The position numbers were made by a program, and so were the translations under genes. Below, in pieces: positions 9,747 through 18,199 of a stretch of 64,000 nt of DNA. Under the pieces are notes generated by a model. That model did not search any database, was not told the origin of the DNA, and saw only the letters and a program-made list of their open reading frames with translations. Position 1 is the first letter of the stretch. Every line of letters begins with the position of its first letter. Source of the DNA: Sphingomonas sp. PAMC 26621 (GTDB taxonomy: Bacteria; Pseudomonadota; Alphaproteobacteria; Sphingomonadales; Sphingomonadaceae); contig NZ_AIDW01000004.1 in assembly GCF_000251145.1 (NCBI RefSeq), positions 62,001 through 126,000 on the forward strand. The letters are read 5' to 3'.

Positions 9747-10153
9747 GTTTCGTCCCTTGGCACCGCTTCGATAATCACGAACGCCTGCGCCCAGGGATGA
9801 TCGTCGGTCATCGTCAAATGTAAGCGCGCGACGTGGCCGTCGGGCGTCAGCGCGTCAAGCCTCGCCTGCGCTCCGCCCTGCAAGTGCAAGGTCGGCGCGC
9901 CGGAGGGAGCGTTGACGACGCCGATATCCTTCATGAACACCCCGCGCTTGAAGCCGGTTCCGACCGCCTTGGAAAAGGCTTCCTTCGCCGCGAAGCGCTT
10001 GGCGAGCGTGCCCGCCTTGGTGAACGGTCGGCGATCGCCCTTGGCACGCTCGACCGGGGTGAAGACGCGCTGTTCGAAGCGCTCGCCGAAGCGATCGAGC
10101 GACGCCTGGATCCGCTCGATGTTGCACAGGTCCGAGCCTAGACCGATGATCAT
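9743..10153 (-). CDS. acpS: Holo-[acyl-carrier-protein] synthase
   Basis: Transfers 4'-phosphopantetheine from CoA to apo-ACP for fatty acid synthesis. 136 residues, normal for the family. The metal ligands Asp8 ([12 protein letters not shown]) and Glu57 ([15 protein letters not shown]) are both in place. The start is ATG 10153; the frame stays open upstream but the 10162-10179 palindrome lies there. It follows pdxJ, an arrangement conserved widely in proteobacteria, and overlaps lepB by 4 bp. Confidence 0.95.
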   Translation of the reverse strand: MIIGLGSDLCNIERIQASLDRFGERFEQRVFTPVERAKGDRRPFTKAGTLAKRFAAKEAFSKAVGTGFKRGVFMKDIGVVNAPSGAPTLHLQGGAQARLDALTPDGHVARLHLTMTDDHPWAQAFVIIEAVPRDET

Positions 10154-10161
10154 CTTACTGC

Positions 10162-10179
10162 CTCTCCCCGGGGGGAGAG
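10162..10179. repeat. Perfect GC palindrome between pdxJ and acpS
   Basis: An 8 bp perfect inverted repeat, CTCTCCCC and GGGGAGAG, separated by two bases, in the 43 bp gap between pdxJ and acpS. No T-run follows on either strand, so it looks like an mRNA processing or stabilising hairpin, or a remnant of a short palindromic repeat, rather than a terminator. Confidence 0.5.
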
Positions 10180-10196
10180 GGAGAATGTGGCGCGCT

Positions 10197-10949
10197 TCAT
10201 CGCGCCGAGTCCATCGCGTCCCGCATCGCGCGGACTGCGTCGCCAAGCCCGACGAAGATCGCGTCGGCGATCAGGCTGTGTCCGATGTTGAGTTCACGGA
10301 TCTGCGGGATCGCGGCGATCGGCGCGACGTTGGCGAGGGTCAGGCCGTGGCCGGCGTGGACTTCGATCCCGTTCTTGACCGCGAGCGCCGCGGCATCCGC
10401 GATGCGACGCAGTTCGACGGCCTGCGCCTCGCCCTCGAGATCGCAATAGCGGCCGGTGTGGAGTTCCACGACCGGCGCGCCGAGCCGGAGCGCGGCGTCG
10501 ATCTGCGCTGCGCTTGGTTCGACGAACAGCGAGACGCGGATTCCGGCAGCGCCCAGTTGCGCGACCAGCGGCTGCAGCATCGCGAACTGCCCCGCCGCGT
10601 CGAGCCCGCCCTCGGTAGTGCGTTCCTCTCGCTTCTCGGGGACGATGCACGCCGCGTGCGGGCGATGCCGCAACGCAATCGCGAGCATCTCTGCGGTCGC
10701 GGCCATTTCGAAATTGAGCGGGATCGTCAATTCGGAGGAGAGGCGCGCGATATCGTCGTCGGTGATGTGCCGGCGGTCTTCGCGCAGATGCGCGGTAATG
10801 CCGTCCGCACCCGATTCGGCGGCGAGCAACGCCGCGCGGACCGGATCGGGATAGCCGGAGCCACGGGCGTTGCGGACGGTGGCGACATGATCGATGTTGA
10901 CCCCGAGGCGGAGCAGACTCTCATCGGCGAGGCGGAGCGTGTCGGTCAT
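10197..10949 (-). CDS. pdxJ: Pyridoxine 5'-phosphate synthase
   Basis: Condenses 1-deoxyxylulose 5-phosphate with 3-amino-2-oxopropyl phosphate to make pyridoxine 5'-phosphate, the last ring-forming step of vitamin B6 synthesis. 250 residues, a TIM barrel. Signature pieces visible: [68 protein letters not shown] and [14 protein letters not shown]. It overlaps pyrE upstream by 4 bp and precedes acpS, the classic pdxJ-acpS pairing. Confidence 0.96.
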   Translation of the reverse strand: MTDTLRLADESLLRLGVNIDHVATVRNARGSGYPDPVRAALLAAESGADGITAHLREDRRHITDDDIARLSSELTIPLNFEMAATAEMLAIALRHRPHAACIVPEKREERTTEGGLDAAGQFAMLQPLVAQLGAAGIRVSLFVEPSAAQIDAALRLGAPVVELHTGRYCDLEGEAQAVELRRIADAAALAVKNGIEVHAGHGLTLANVAPIAAIPQIRELNIGHSLIADAIFVGLGDAVRAMRDAMDSAR

Positions 10950-11527
10950 GCCGCGCGGCTGCCGGGCTTGATCGCGGGGATCGCCGCGAGTTCGGGGGGA
11001 AGCGCATCGGCGTTGTAGGTCGGCACGTCGAGCCGGATCAGCGGGTAGAAGGGCACGCCGAGATCGGCGGTGCCGTTCGACCGGTCGACCAGCGCGCCTG
11101 CCGCGACCGTTTCGCCGCCCGCCCGCGCAATCGCGGCGATCGCCTCGCGCGACGACAGGCCGGTGGTGACGACGTCCTCCATCATGAACACCCGGGTGCC
11201 AGGTTCCAGCCGGAAACCGCGGCGCAGCTCGAACGTGCCGTCGGGCCGTTCGAGGAACATCGCGGGCACGCCGAGCGCGCGGCCCATCTCATGCCCCGCG
11301 ATCACCCCGCCCATCGCGGGCGATACGACCGCGGCGATGCCGGCGCGAACGTCCGCCGGGAGCCGCGCGACCAGCGCCTCCGCCAGCCGCGCGCCGCGCG
11401 CCGGGTCCATCAGGACGCGCGCGCACTGCAGATAGCGCGACGATCGAAGGCCCGACGACAGGATGAAATGCCCTTCGAGCAATGCCTCGGCAGCGCGGAA
11501 TTCGGCGAGAACGTCGTCTTCGGTCAT
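10946..11527 (-). CDS. pyrE: Orotate phosphoribosyltransferase
   Basis: Joins orotate and PRPP to give orotidine 5'-monophosphate in pyrimidine synthesis. 193 residues. The PRPP-binding loop [17 protein letters not shown] is at residues 113-129, with the family motifs [18 protein letters not shown] near the N-terminus and [17 protein letters not shown]. It appears to be the first gene of the leftward pyrE-pdxJ-acpS-lepB-permease-maiA chain and is divergent from the cytochrome oxidase operon across about 190 bp. Confidence 0.95.
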   Translation of the reverse strand: MTEDDVLAEFRAAEALLEGHFILSSGLRSSRYLQCARVLMDPARGARLAEALVARLPADVRAGIAAVVSPAMGGVIAGHEMGRALGVPAMFLERPDGTFELRRGFRLEPGTRVFMMEDVVTTGLSSREAIAAIARAGGETVAAGALVDRSNGTADLGVPFYPLIRLDVPTYNADALPPELAAIPAIKPGSRAA

Positions 11528-11624
11528 TGCTTGCGTCCAGTGATTGCGCCCGGGATTTCGGGGCCTGATTACGGGCGAGGGCGCAGCGACGCAACGATCG
11601 TGCTAGAAAAAGGACTGGCGCGGG

Positions 11625-11653
11625 TTGAGGCATCCGTCCCTTCCGCTTATAGC
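11625..11653 (+). promoter_or_regulatory. Probable sigma-70 promoter of the cox operon
   Basis: TTGAGG at 11625-11630 and TATAGC at 11648-11653 are separated by exactly 17 bp, close to the housekeeping consensus and unusual in this GC-rich background. A start near 11660 would give a leader of about 60 nt before coxB. Predicted by eye only. Confidence 0.5.
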
Positions 11654-11720
11654 CCTAAAAGAAAAGGGCGTATCCCCGCCTGGTCGTCGTCCAAAAAGCC
11701 GGCAGAGTCGCAAAGGGTAG

Positions 11721-12857
11721 ATGCAGAGGATGCGTATGATCGGCATGAAATCGATCGTGATGGCAGCGGGCCTCGCGATGATCGGTACGGGCGCTCTCCA
11801 GGCCGCGCCGCAAGCTGCTCCGGTCGTGACTGTCACCAGACCCGAGAACGCTGCGCCTGCCGCGACCCCCGCCGCCGCGCCCGCCGCCGCACAACCGACC
11901 GACCCGATGCTCGCGGTCGACGGCGCGCCCGCGATGGCGATCGACCCGGCGATCGGCCAGCCCGTTCCGGGCCGCATTACGCTTCAGCCGCAGGTGACCA
12001 AGACCGGCCGTCAGGCGGCGTGGTTCCACAATGCGTTGCTGATGCCCGTCATCACCGTCATCTCGCTGTTCGTGCTCGCTTTGCTCGGCCTCGTGATCGT
12101 GAAGTTTCGTCGTGCCGCCAACCCGGTCGCGTCCAAGACCTCGCACAACACCATCCTCGAAGTCGCGTGGACCGGCATCCCGGTGCTGATCCTGCTGGGG
12201 CTCGCGCTGCCGTCGATCGGGCTGCTCCAGGCACAGTACAAGCCTGCGCCCAAGAATGCGGTCGTGCTGAAAGCAATCGGCAACCAATGGTATTGGTCTT
12301 ACGAATATCCCGGCAACGGCGGTTTTTCGATCACGTCGAACATGCTGAAAGAAGCCAGTGAAGTCGGCAAGGGCGAGCGCGCCCGCACCGCGATCGACGG
12401 ACCGCGCCTGCTTGCGACCGACAATCGCGTCGTGCTCCCGGTCGGCGTGCCGGTCCGCCTGATAACCACCTCGAACGACGTGATCCACAGTTGGGAAATC
12501 CCGGCGTTCTGGATTAAGCTCGATGCGATCCCGGGTCGCCTTAACGAGACCAGCTTCACGATCGAAAAGGAGGGCGTCTATTTCGGCGTCTGTTCCGAAC
12601 TGTGCGGGGCGCGGCATGGCTATATGCCGATCACGGTACAGGCGGTGAAGCCGGCGGTGTTCGCTGCCTGGGTCAAGGCGAAGGGTGGCACGATGCCGGG
12701 CAACGGCGCAGCCGCCGCACCGGTCGCCGCGACGCCCGCCGCCGTCGCCACCGGCGAGCCGACCGCGATCGGCAATGCCGCCGCCGCGGCGCTGCCGGCA
12801 GAGGCCCCCGTCCCCGGTGCCAGCCCCGTCGCTGCCAACGCTTCCGCAGGGAACTGA
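11721..12857 (+). CDS. coxB: Cytochrome c oxidase subunit II
   Basis: CuA-bearing electron entry subunit of an aa3-type oxidase in the inner membrane. 378 residues: signal peptide to about residue 30, an Ala/Pro-rich linker, two transmembrane helices (about 103-127 and 150-168), then the periplasmic cupredoxin domain. All CuA ligands are visible: His256 (VIHSWEIPAF), Cys291, Glu293, Cys295, His299 and Met302 (CSELCGARHGYM). The aromatic electron-transfer patch NQWYWSYEYP is intact. A C-terminal Ala/Pro-rich tail of some 60 residues extends past the core. Starts at ATG 11721 with AAAGGG just upstream; ATGs at 11730 and 11736 are alternatives. Confidence 0.95.
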   Translation: MQRMRMIGMKSIVMAAGLAMIGTGALQAAPQAAPVVTVTRPENAAPAATPAAAPAAAQPTDPMLAVDGAPAMAIDPAIGQPVPGRITLQPQVTKTGRQAAWFHNALLMPVITVISLFVLALLGLVIVKFRRAANPVASKTSHNTILEVAWTGIPVLILLGLALPSIGLLQAQYKPAPKNAVVLKAIGNQWYWSYEYPGNGGFSITSNMLKEASEVGKGERARTAIDGPRLLATDNRVVLPVGVPVRLITTSNDVIHSWEIPAFWIKLDAIPGRLNETSFTIEKEGVYFGVCSELCGARHGYMPITVQAVKPAVFAAWVKAKGGTMPGNGAAAAPVAATPAAVATGEPTAIGNAAAAALPAEAPVPGASPVAANASAGN

Positions 12858-12860
12858 GTC

Positions 12861-14522
12861 ATGACCGACACCGCTTTGACCCCGAGCGCCTTCGAGGCGC
12901 ATCATGACGATGCCCATGCGCATGACACGCACCAGATGTCATTCTTCGCGCGCTGGTTCATGTCGACCAACCACAAGGACATCGGGACGCTGTACCTGAT
13001 CTTCGCGATCGTCGCGGGGATCATCGGTGGCGGTATCTCGGGCCTGATGCGCGCAGAGCTGGCCCATCCCGGGATCCAGTATCTCGGTTATTGGGCAAGC
13101 TTCCTGCCCGGTGGCGAGCAGGGGCTCGATCATTCGCTCCATCTGTGGAACGTGCTGATCACCGCGCACGGGCTGATCATGGTGTTCTTCATGGTGATGC
13201 CCGCAATGATCGGCGGGTTCGGCAACTGGTTCGTGCCCATCATGATCGGTGCGCCCGACATGGCGTTCCCGCGGATGAACAACGTGTCGTTCTGGCTGCT
13301 CATCCCCGCCTTCACGCTGCTGCTGGCGTCGCCGTTCTTCGGCGGTGCGGGCAATGGCTGGACGTTGTATGCGCCGCTCTCGACCTATGGCGAGCCGGGG
13401 CCGTCGACCGACATGGCGATCCTCGCGCTCCACCTTGCGGGTGCGTCGTCGATCCTCGGGGCGATCAACTTCATCACGACGATCTTCAACATGCGCGCGC
13501 CGGGCATGACGCTGCACAAGATGCCGCTGTTCGTGTGGTCGGTGCTGGTCACCGCCTTCCTGCTGCTGCTGGCGCTTCCGGTGCTCGCCGCGGCAATCAC
13601 GATGCTGCTGACCGATCGCAACTTCGGCACGACCTTCTTCGATCCGGCCGGCGGCGGTGATCCGGTGCTGTACCAGCATCTGTTCTGGTTCTTCGGCCAC
13701 CCCGAGGTCTACATCATGATCCTGCCGGGCTTCGGCATCGTCAGCCAGGTGATCTCGACCTTCTCGAAGAAGCCCGTCTTCGGCTATCTCGGCATGGCCT
13801 ACGCCATGGTTGCGATCGGCGTGGTCGGCTTCGTCGTGTGGGCGCACCACATGTTCACGACCGGTCTTTCGGTGAACACCAAGATGTACTTCACCGCGGC
13901 GACGATGGTGATCGCGGTGCCGACCGGCATCAAGATCTTCTCGTGGATCGCGACGATGTGGGGTGGCTCGCTCAGCTTCAAGACGCCGATGCTGTGGGCG
14001 ATCGGGTTCATCTTCATGTTCACCGTCGGTGGCGTTACCGGCGTCGTGCTCGCCAACGGCGGCATCGACGATTACATGCAGGACAGCTATTATGTGGTGG
14101 CGCATTTCCACTACGTGCTGTCGCTGGGGGCGGTGTTCTCGCTGTTCTGCGGCTTCTATTACTGGTTCCCGAAGATGTCGGGGAAGATGTACAACGAGTT
14201 CCTCGGCCAGGTGCATTATTGGGTGTTCTTTCTGGGCGTGAACGTGATGTTCTTCCCGATGCATTTCCTCGGCCTCCAGAACATGCAGCGCCGCGTGCCC
14301 GACTATGCTGACGCGCTTGCGCAGTGGAACTGGGTCGCCAGCATTGGCTACATGATCATGGCCGCCTCGATGGTGGTGTTCTTCGTCAACGTCATCATCT
14401 CGCTGATGTCCGGCAAGAAGGCCGGCGACAGCCCGTGGGGCGAAGGCGCGACCACGCTGGAATGGACGCTGTCGAGCCCGCCGCCCTATCACCAGTTCGA
14501 GACGCTCCCCCGGATCGACTGA
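12861..14522 (+). CDS. coxA: Cytochrome c oxidase subunit I
   Basis: Catalytic heme a/a3-CuB subunit of the aa3 oxidase. 553 residues with twelve transmembrane helices after a His-rich N-terminus. The metal-ligand motifs are intact: [12 protein letters not shown] (heme a), [17 protein letters not shown] (CuB His and the cross-linked Tyr), HHMFTTG (CuB His pair) and [12 protein letters not shown] (heme a3 and heme a). The D-channel Asn/Asp region GGFGNWFVP is present. Starts 3 bp after coxB and is followed by a palindromic element before ctaB. Confidence 0.97.
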   Translation: MTDTALTPSAFEAHHDDAHAHDTHQMSFFARWFMSTNHKDIGTLYLIFAIVAGIIGGGISGLMRAELAHPGIQYLGYWASFLPGGEQGLDHSLHLWNVLITAHGLIMVFFMVMPAMIGGFGNWFVPIMIGAPDMAFPRMNNVSFWLLIPAFTLLLASPFFGGAGNGWTLYAPLSTYGEPGPSTDMAILALHLAGASSILGAINFITTIFNMRAPGMTLHKMPLFVWSVLVTAFLLLLALPVLAAAITMLLTDRNFGTTFFDPAGGGDPVLYQHLFWFFGHPEVYIMILPGFGIVSQVISTFSKKPVFGYLGMAYAMVAIGVVGFVVWAHHMFTTGLSVNTKMYFTAATMVIAVPTGIKIFSWIATMWGGSLSFKTPMLWAIGFIFMFTVGGVTGVVLANGGIDDYMQDSYYVVAHFHYVLSLGAVFSLFCGFYYWFPKMSGKMYNEFLGQVHYWVFFLGVNVMFFPMHFLGLQNMQRRVPDYADALAQWNWVASIGYMIMAASMVVFFVNVIISLMSGKKAGDSPWGEGATTLEWTLSSPPPYHQFETLPRID

Positions 14523-14530
14523 CGTTTTAA

Positions 14531-14641
14531 CTCCGCTCCCGCGTGCGGGAGGGGTAGGGGTGGCCCTGCGCTCCGCTCCGACCGATTCCGCGAGGGGATA
14601 GCGCGAGCCCACCCCCAGCCCCTCCCGCGAGCGGGAGGGGA
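14531..14641. repeat. Palindromic repeat between coxA and ctaB (two CTCCCGC hairpins)
   Basis: Two copies of a self-complementary unit, CTCCCGC-N2-GCGGGAG, at 14536-14551 and 14622-14637 flank about 70 bp of filler. The element occupies nearly the whole 130 bp coxA-ctaB gap. It resembles short interspersed palindromes of GC-rich alphaproteobacteria; without a T-run it is not an obvious terminator, but it could shape transcript stability between subunit I and the assembly genes. Confidence 0.7.
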
Positions 14642-14652
14642 GGATTTTGTAA

Positions 14653-15557
14653 ATGACCGTTGTGACCGTTTCCAATCCGAGCCTTCCCGCCGACTGGCGC
14701 GATTTCTTTGCGCTGACCAAGCCCCGCGTGATGCGCTCGGTCGTTTTCACCGCGCTGTGCGGCATGCTCGCCGCGCCGGTATCGCTGCCCCCAGTCCTCG
14801 CTTTCACCGCGATCCTCGCGATCGCGCTTGCGGCGGGCGCGGCGGGTGCGCTGAACCAATGGTATGAATCGGACATCGACGCGCTGATGAAGCGCACCGC
14901 CAAGCGCCCGCTCCCGGCCGGCAAGATGGAGCGCGAGACTGCGCTCCAGTTCGGCGTCGCGCTCGGGGTGTTCTCGGTTCTGCTGATGGGGCTGGCGATC
15001 AACATCCCGGCCGCCGCGCTGTTGGCCGTATCGATCCTGTTCTACGTGCTCGTCTATACCGTGGGCCTCAAGCGACTGACCCCGCAGAACATCGTGATCG
15101 GCGGCGCGGCGGGCGCATTTCCGCCGCTGATCGGCTGGGTCGCGGCGACGGGGTCGGTCTCCGCGCTGCCGCTGCTGATGTTCGCGATCATCTTCTTGTG
15201 GACCCCGCCGCACAGCTGGGCGCTCGCGCTGCTGATCCGCGACGATTACGCCAAGGGCGGCGTCCCGATGCTTCCCGTCGTCGCGAGCGCGAAGACGACG
15301 CGCGCACAGATGCTGTTCTACGCGGTGCTGATGACCGCGGCGGCAATCTCCCCGTGGCCGCTTGGGCTAGCGGGGTCGCTCTACGCATCGTCGCCTCGGT
15401 GCTGTCGGCGGTCTTCCTCGGGCTGACCGTCTGGGTCGTCATCCAGCGCGCGGAGACGCCCGCGACGATGAAGGCCGAACGCTGGCTGTTCGTCTATTCG
15501 ATCGGCTATATCCTCGCGATCTTCGCGACCCTTGCGACCGATCGGTGCCTCGCATGA
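14653..15557 (+). pseudogene. ctaB: Heme O synthase ctaB, interrupted by a one-base frameshift
   Basis: Protoheme IX farnesyltransferase, which makes heme O on the way to heme A for the aa3 oxidase. The first frame gives a good UbiA-family protein: [19 protein letters not shown], the first Asp-rich motif [25 protein letters not shown] and [14 protein letters not shown]. After residue ~244 (LGLAGSLY) it turns into nonsense and stops at 15426. The expected continuation ([33 protein letters not shown]) is in another frame from 15387 to the stop at 15557. Adding one G beside 15385 restores LYGIVASVL. Either a true frameshift or a sequencing error; the gene should be needed for the adjacent oxidase, which favours error. 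Confidence 0.85.
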
Positions 15558-15709
15558 ACGAGCTTCCAGACCCGACCATCCAGGCGGCGCTGGTCCGCAA
15601 GCGGCAACGCGCGCGCGCGACGGCGCTCGCGATCATCCTGTTCGCGTTCGTGATCCTCGTGTTCGCGATCAGCATCGCCAAGATCAAGGCGGGGATGCCG
15701 CACCAATGA
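15554..15709 (+). CDS. 51-residue single-span membrane protein in the cox operon
   Basis: Small protein with a charged N-terminus (MNELPDPTIQAALVRKRQRAR), one hydrophobic helix (about residues 23-43) and a short basic tail. Its ATG overlaps the ctaB stop (ATGA) and its own stop overlaps the ctaG start (ATGA), which makes translation very likely. The position between ctaB and ctaG matches the small helper proteins found in alphaproteobacterial cox operons. No family can be assigned with confidence; a role in oxidase assembly is inferred from position. Confidence 0.75.
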   Translation: MNELPDPTIQAALVRKRQRARATALAIILFAFVILVFAISIAKIKAGMPHQ

Positions 15710-16263
15710 TCGGCCGGATCGCCCGGATGGATCGCAAGCTGCGCACCGCGTTGCTCGCGGTACTGGGGATCTGCTTCATGTCCGGCCTCGGCTGGGCGAG
15801 CATCCCGCTGTACCGGATGTTCTGCCAGGCGACCGGCCTCAACGGCACGACGCAACGCGGGACGGTCGCGCCGGGAGCGGTCAAGAACCACCAGATCCGG
15901 ATCGATTTCGACACCAACGTCGCACCGCACATGCCGTGGAAGTTCATGCCGGAGAACCCGTACGACACGGTCGACGTCGGCGCGCGCGACATGGCGTTCT
16001 TCACCGCGACCAACACGTCGAACAAGCCGATCACCGGCACCGCGACGTTCAACGTGACGCCCGCACAGGCGGGCAAATATTTCACCAAGATCCAGTGTTT
16101 CTGCTTCACCCAGCAGACGCTGCAACCGGGCGAGACCGCACGGATGCCGGTCATCTTCTTCGTCGACCCCAAGATCCTCGCAGATCCGGACGCGAACGAC
16201 GTCGAGACGATTACGCTAAGCTACACGTTTTACCCGGTGGATTCGGCGAAAGCCAAAAGCTAG
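15706..16263 (+). CDS. ctaG: Cytochrome c oxidase assembly protein CtaG/Cox11
   Basis: Periplasmic copper chaperone that delivers copper to the CuB site of subunit I. 185 residues: short cytoplasmic N-terminus, one transmembrane helix (about 13-32), then a beta-sandwich domain. The copper-binding Cys pair is at residues 131 and 133 in KIQCFCFTQQTL, and the conserved Cys40 after IPLYRMFC is present. NVAPHMPWKF and MPVIFFVDP are family motifs. Start ATG 15706 overlaps the preceding stop. Confidence 0.95.
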   Translation: MIGRIARMDRKLRTALLAVLGICFMSGLGWASIPLYRMFCQATGLNGTTQRGTVAPGAVKNHQIRIDFDTNVAPHMPWKFMPENPYDTVDVGARDMAFFTATNTSNKPITGTATFNVTPAQAGKYFTKIQCFCFTQQTLQPGETARMPVIFFVDPKILADPDANDVETITLSYTFYPVDSAKAKS

Positions 16264-16310
16264 GGTACGAAAAACCGATCGATCCAACGATCATACGACG
16301 GGGATGCAAC

Positions 16311-17171
16311 ATGGCCGGTGCCAAGAACCACGATTACCATATCCTGCCGCCGAGCATCTGGCCGCTGGCCGGATCGATGGCGGCGCTGGCGATGGCGTCT
16401 GGCGGGATCATGTGGATGCACTCCGCCGTTGGCGGCGGGTTGATCTTCTATGCCGGGCTCGCGGGCGTGCTAGCGGTGATGTACGGCTGGTGGCGGCAGA
16501 TCATCCTTGAGGCGAATGCGGGGGATCATACCCCGGTCGTGCAGTTGCACCTGCGCTACGGAATGATCCTGTTCATCGCGTCGGAAGTGATGTTCTTCGT
16601 CGGATGGTTCTGGGCGTTCTTTGATTTCTCGCTGTTTCCGGCGGGGATCCAGGTGCTCGACGGCAAGGTCAGCCTGATCGCCGACGTCGCGCGCGGCGCG
16701 GGGCAGTGGCCGCCCAAGGGACTCGAGGTGATCGACGCGTTCAAGTTCCCGCTGCTCAACACGCTGATCCTGCTCACCAGCGGCACCACCGTCACCTGGG
16801 CGCACCACGCGCTGATCCATGGCGATCGCGACGGGCTCAAGAAGGGGCTGTGGGCGACGATCATCCTTGGGCTGATCTTCAGCTCGATCCAGGCGTTCGA
16901 ATATTCGGAAGCGCCGTTCCCGTTCAAGGGGCTCAACTATGGCGCGGCGTTCTTCATGTCGACCGGGTTCCACGGCTTCCACGTGATGATCGGGACGGTC
17001 TTCCTGATCGTCTGCCTGATCCGCACCTATCGCGGCGACTTCACCCCCAAGCAGCATTTCGGGTTCGAGGCGGCGGCGTGGTACTGGCACTTTGTCGACG
17101 TGGTCTGGCTGTTCCTGTTCGTCACCGTCTATGTCTGGGGCGGCTGGGGCGCGCCGGTCCATAGCGGGTGA
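16311..17171 (+). CDS. coxC: Cytochrome c oxidase subunit III
   Basis: Seven-helix structural subunit of the aa3 oxidase. 286 residues, normal length. Visible motifs: HDYHILPPSIWPL at the N-terminus, FIASEVMFFVGWFWAFFDFSL, WPPKGLEVIDAFKFPLLNTLILLTSG, YSEAPFPFKGLNYGAAFFMSTGFHGFHV split over the central helices, and the C-terminal WYWHFVDVVWLFLF. Its stop overlaps the ATG of the DUF983 gene (TGATG). Confidence 0.96.
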   Translation: MAGAKNHDYHILPPSIWPLAGSMAALAMASGGIMWMHSAVGGGLIFYAGLAGVLAVMYGWWRQIILEANAGDHTPVVQLHLRYGMILFIASEVMFFVGWFWAFFDFSLFPAGIQVLDGKVSLIADVARGAGQWPPKGLEVIDAFKFPLLNTLILLTSGTTVTWAHHALIHGDRDGLKKGLWATIILGLIFSSIQAFEYSEAPFPFKGLNYGAAFFMSTGFHGFHVMIGTVFLIVCLIRTYRGDFTPKQHFGFEAAAWYWHFVDVVWLFLFVTVYVWGGWGAPVHSG

Positions 17172-17556
17172 TGCCGCCCGAGCGGGCCGAGACCTTCGTC
17201 GCGCCGGACCCGGTCGCCGCCGCGGTGAAGGGGCTTTGCCCGCGCTGCGGCGCGCCGGGGCTGTTCCGCGGGTGGCTCGACTTCGCTGCCAAATGCCCGC
17301 GCTGCAAGCTGGATTATAGCGCGTTCAACGTCGGCGAGGGCCGGCCGCGATCCTGACGCTGGTGCTGGGCGCGCTGGTCGTCGGGCTGGCGATCACGATC
17401 CAGCTCGCGTGGGGGCCGCCGATCTGGCTTCAACTGATCATCTGGTTGCCGATCACGGTGTTCAGTGTGGTCGGGGCGCTCCGCGTCGCCAAGGCGGCGT
17501 TGCTTGGCGCGGAGTATCGCAATGCCGCGCATGAGGGACGAATCACCCCGCCATGA
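17171..17556 (+). pseudogene. DUF983 zinc-ribbon membrane protein, interrupted by a one-base frameshift
   Basis: The first frame (from ATG 17171) encodes the DUF983 zinc-ribbon half: GLCPRCGAPGLFRGWL and KCPRCKLDYSAFNVGEG, with two CxxC pairs. It then stops at 17356. The second half, with two transmembrane helices (LVVGLAITIQLAWGPPIWL, LIIWLPITVFSVV), is in the next frame from about 17344 to the stop at 17556. One missing base in the GGCCGGCC stretch at 17341-17344 explains the break; restoring it gives a continuous protein of about 128 residues. DUF983 proteins are regular members of alphaproteobacterial cox operons. This is the second such break in 2 kb, so error or early decay are both possible. 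Confidence 0.8.
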
Positions 17557-18188
17557 AGCGCGTTCCGGTCTTCGCGACGATCCTAGTCGCGCTGGCAATC
17601 GTGGCGATGGTTGCACTTGGCGTGTGGCAGCTCGGGCGGCGGGCGGACAAGGCCGCGCTGCTCGCGCATTACGCGCGGAACGTCACTTTGCCGCCGGTCG
17701 CCTTCCCGGCGATCCCCATCGATGACGGGCTTTTGTTCCGTCGTTCCAGTGCCTTATGCCTTGAGCCCGTGAGCTTTGCGATCGAGGGCGGGCGCAATGC
17801 GCGCGGCGGTACGGGCTGGCGCCAGATCGCGCAGTGCCGCACCGGGGCAGAGGGCCCCGGCTTCACGGTGCAGCTCGGATTCGGCAAGGATCCGCACGCC
17901 AAGCCATCGTGGAAAGGCGGGCCGGTCCGCGGCTATATCAGCCACGCGCCCGACCATCAGCCGCTGATCGCTGGCCTGTTCGGCAGCGCCGCGCCCAAGA
18001 CGTTGATGCTGGTGGCCGACCCGCCGCTGGCTGGCCTCGACCCGAATCCGCAGCCCGATCTGTCGGCGGTGCCCAACAACCACCTCGCGTATGCGGTACA
18101 ATGGTTCATCTTCGCCGCGATCGCCGCAATAATCTATGCGCTTGCGCTCAGGCGGCGCGCGGTTGCCGAGTCGCCCGCGGCCCGCTAA
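17553..18188 (+). CDS. SURF1-family oxidase assembly protein
   Basis: Inner-membrane factor that helps heme a insertion into subunit I of cytochrome aa3. 211 residues: N-terminal transmembrane helix (about 8-25) ending in the family motif LGVWQLGRRADK, a periplasmic domain, and a C-terminal helix preceded by PNNHLAYAVQWFIFA, the SURF1 hallmark. The start ATG overlaps the stop of the DUF983 gene. The central domain is somewhat shorter than in mitochondrial SURF1, as usual for bacteria. Confidence 0.9.
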   Translation: MKRVPVFATILVALAIVAMVALGVWQLGRRADKAALLAHYARNVTLPPVAFPAIPIDDGLLFRRSSALCLEPVSFAIEGGRNARGGTGWRQIAQCRTGAEGPGFTVQLGFGKDPHAKPSWKGGPVRGYISHAPDHQPLIAGLFGSAAPKTLMLVADPPLAGLDPNPQPDLSAVPNNHLAYAVQWFIFAAIAAIIYALALRRRAVAESPAAR

Positions 18189-18199
18189 CCGAAGTCTCC

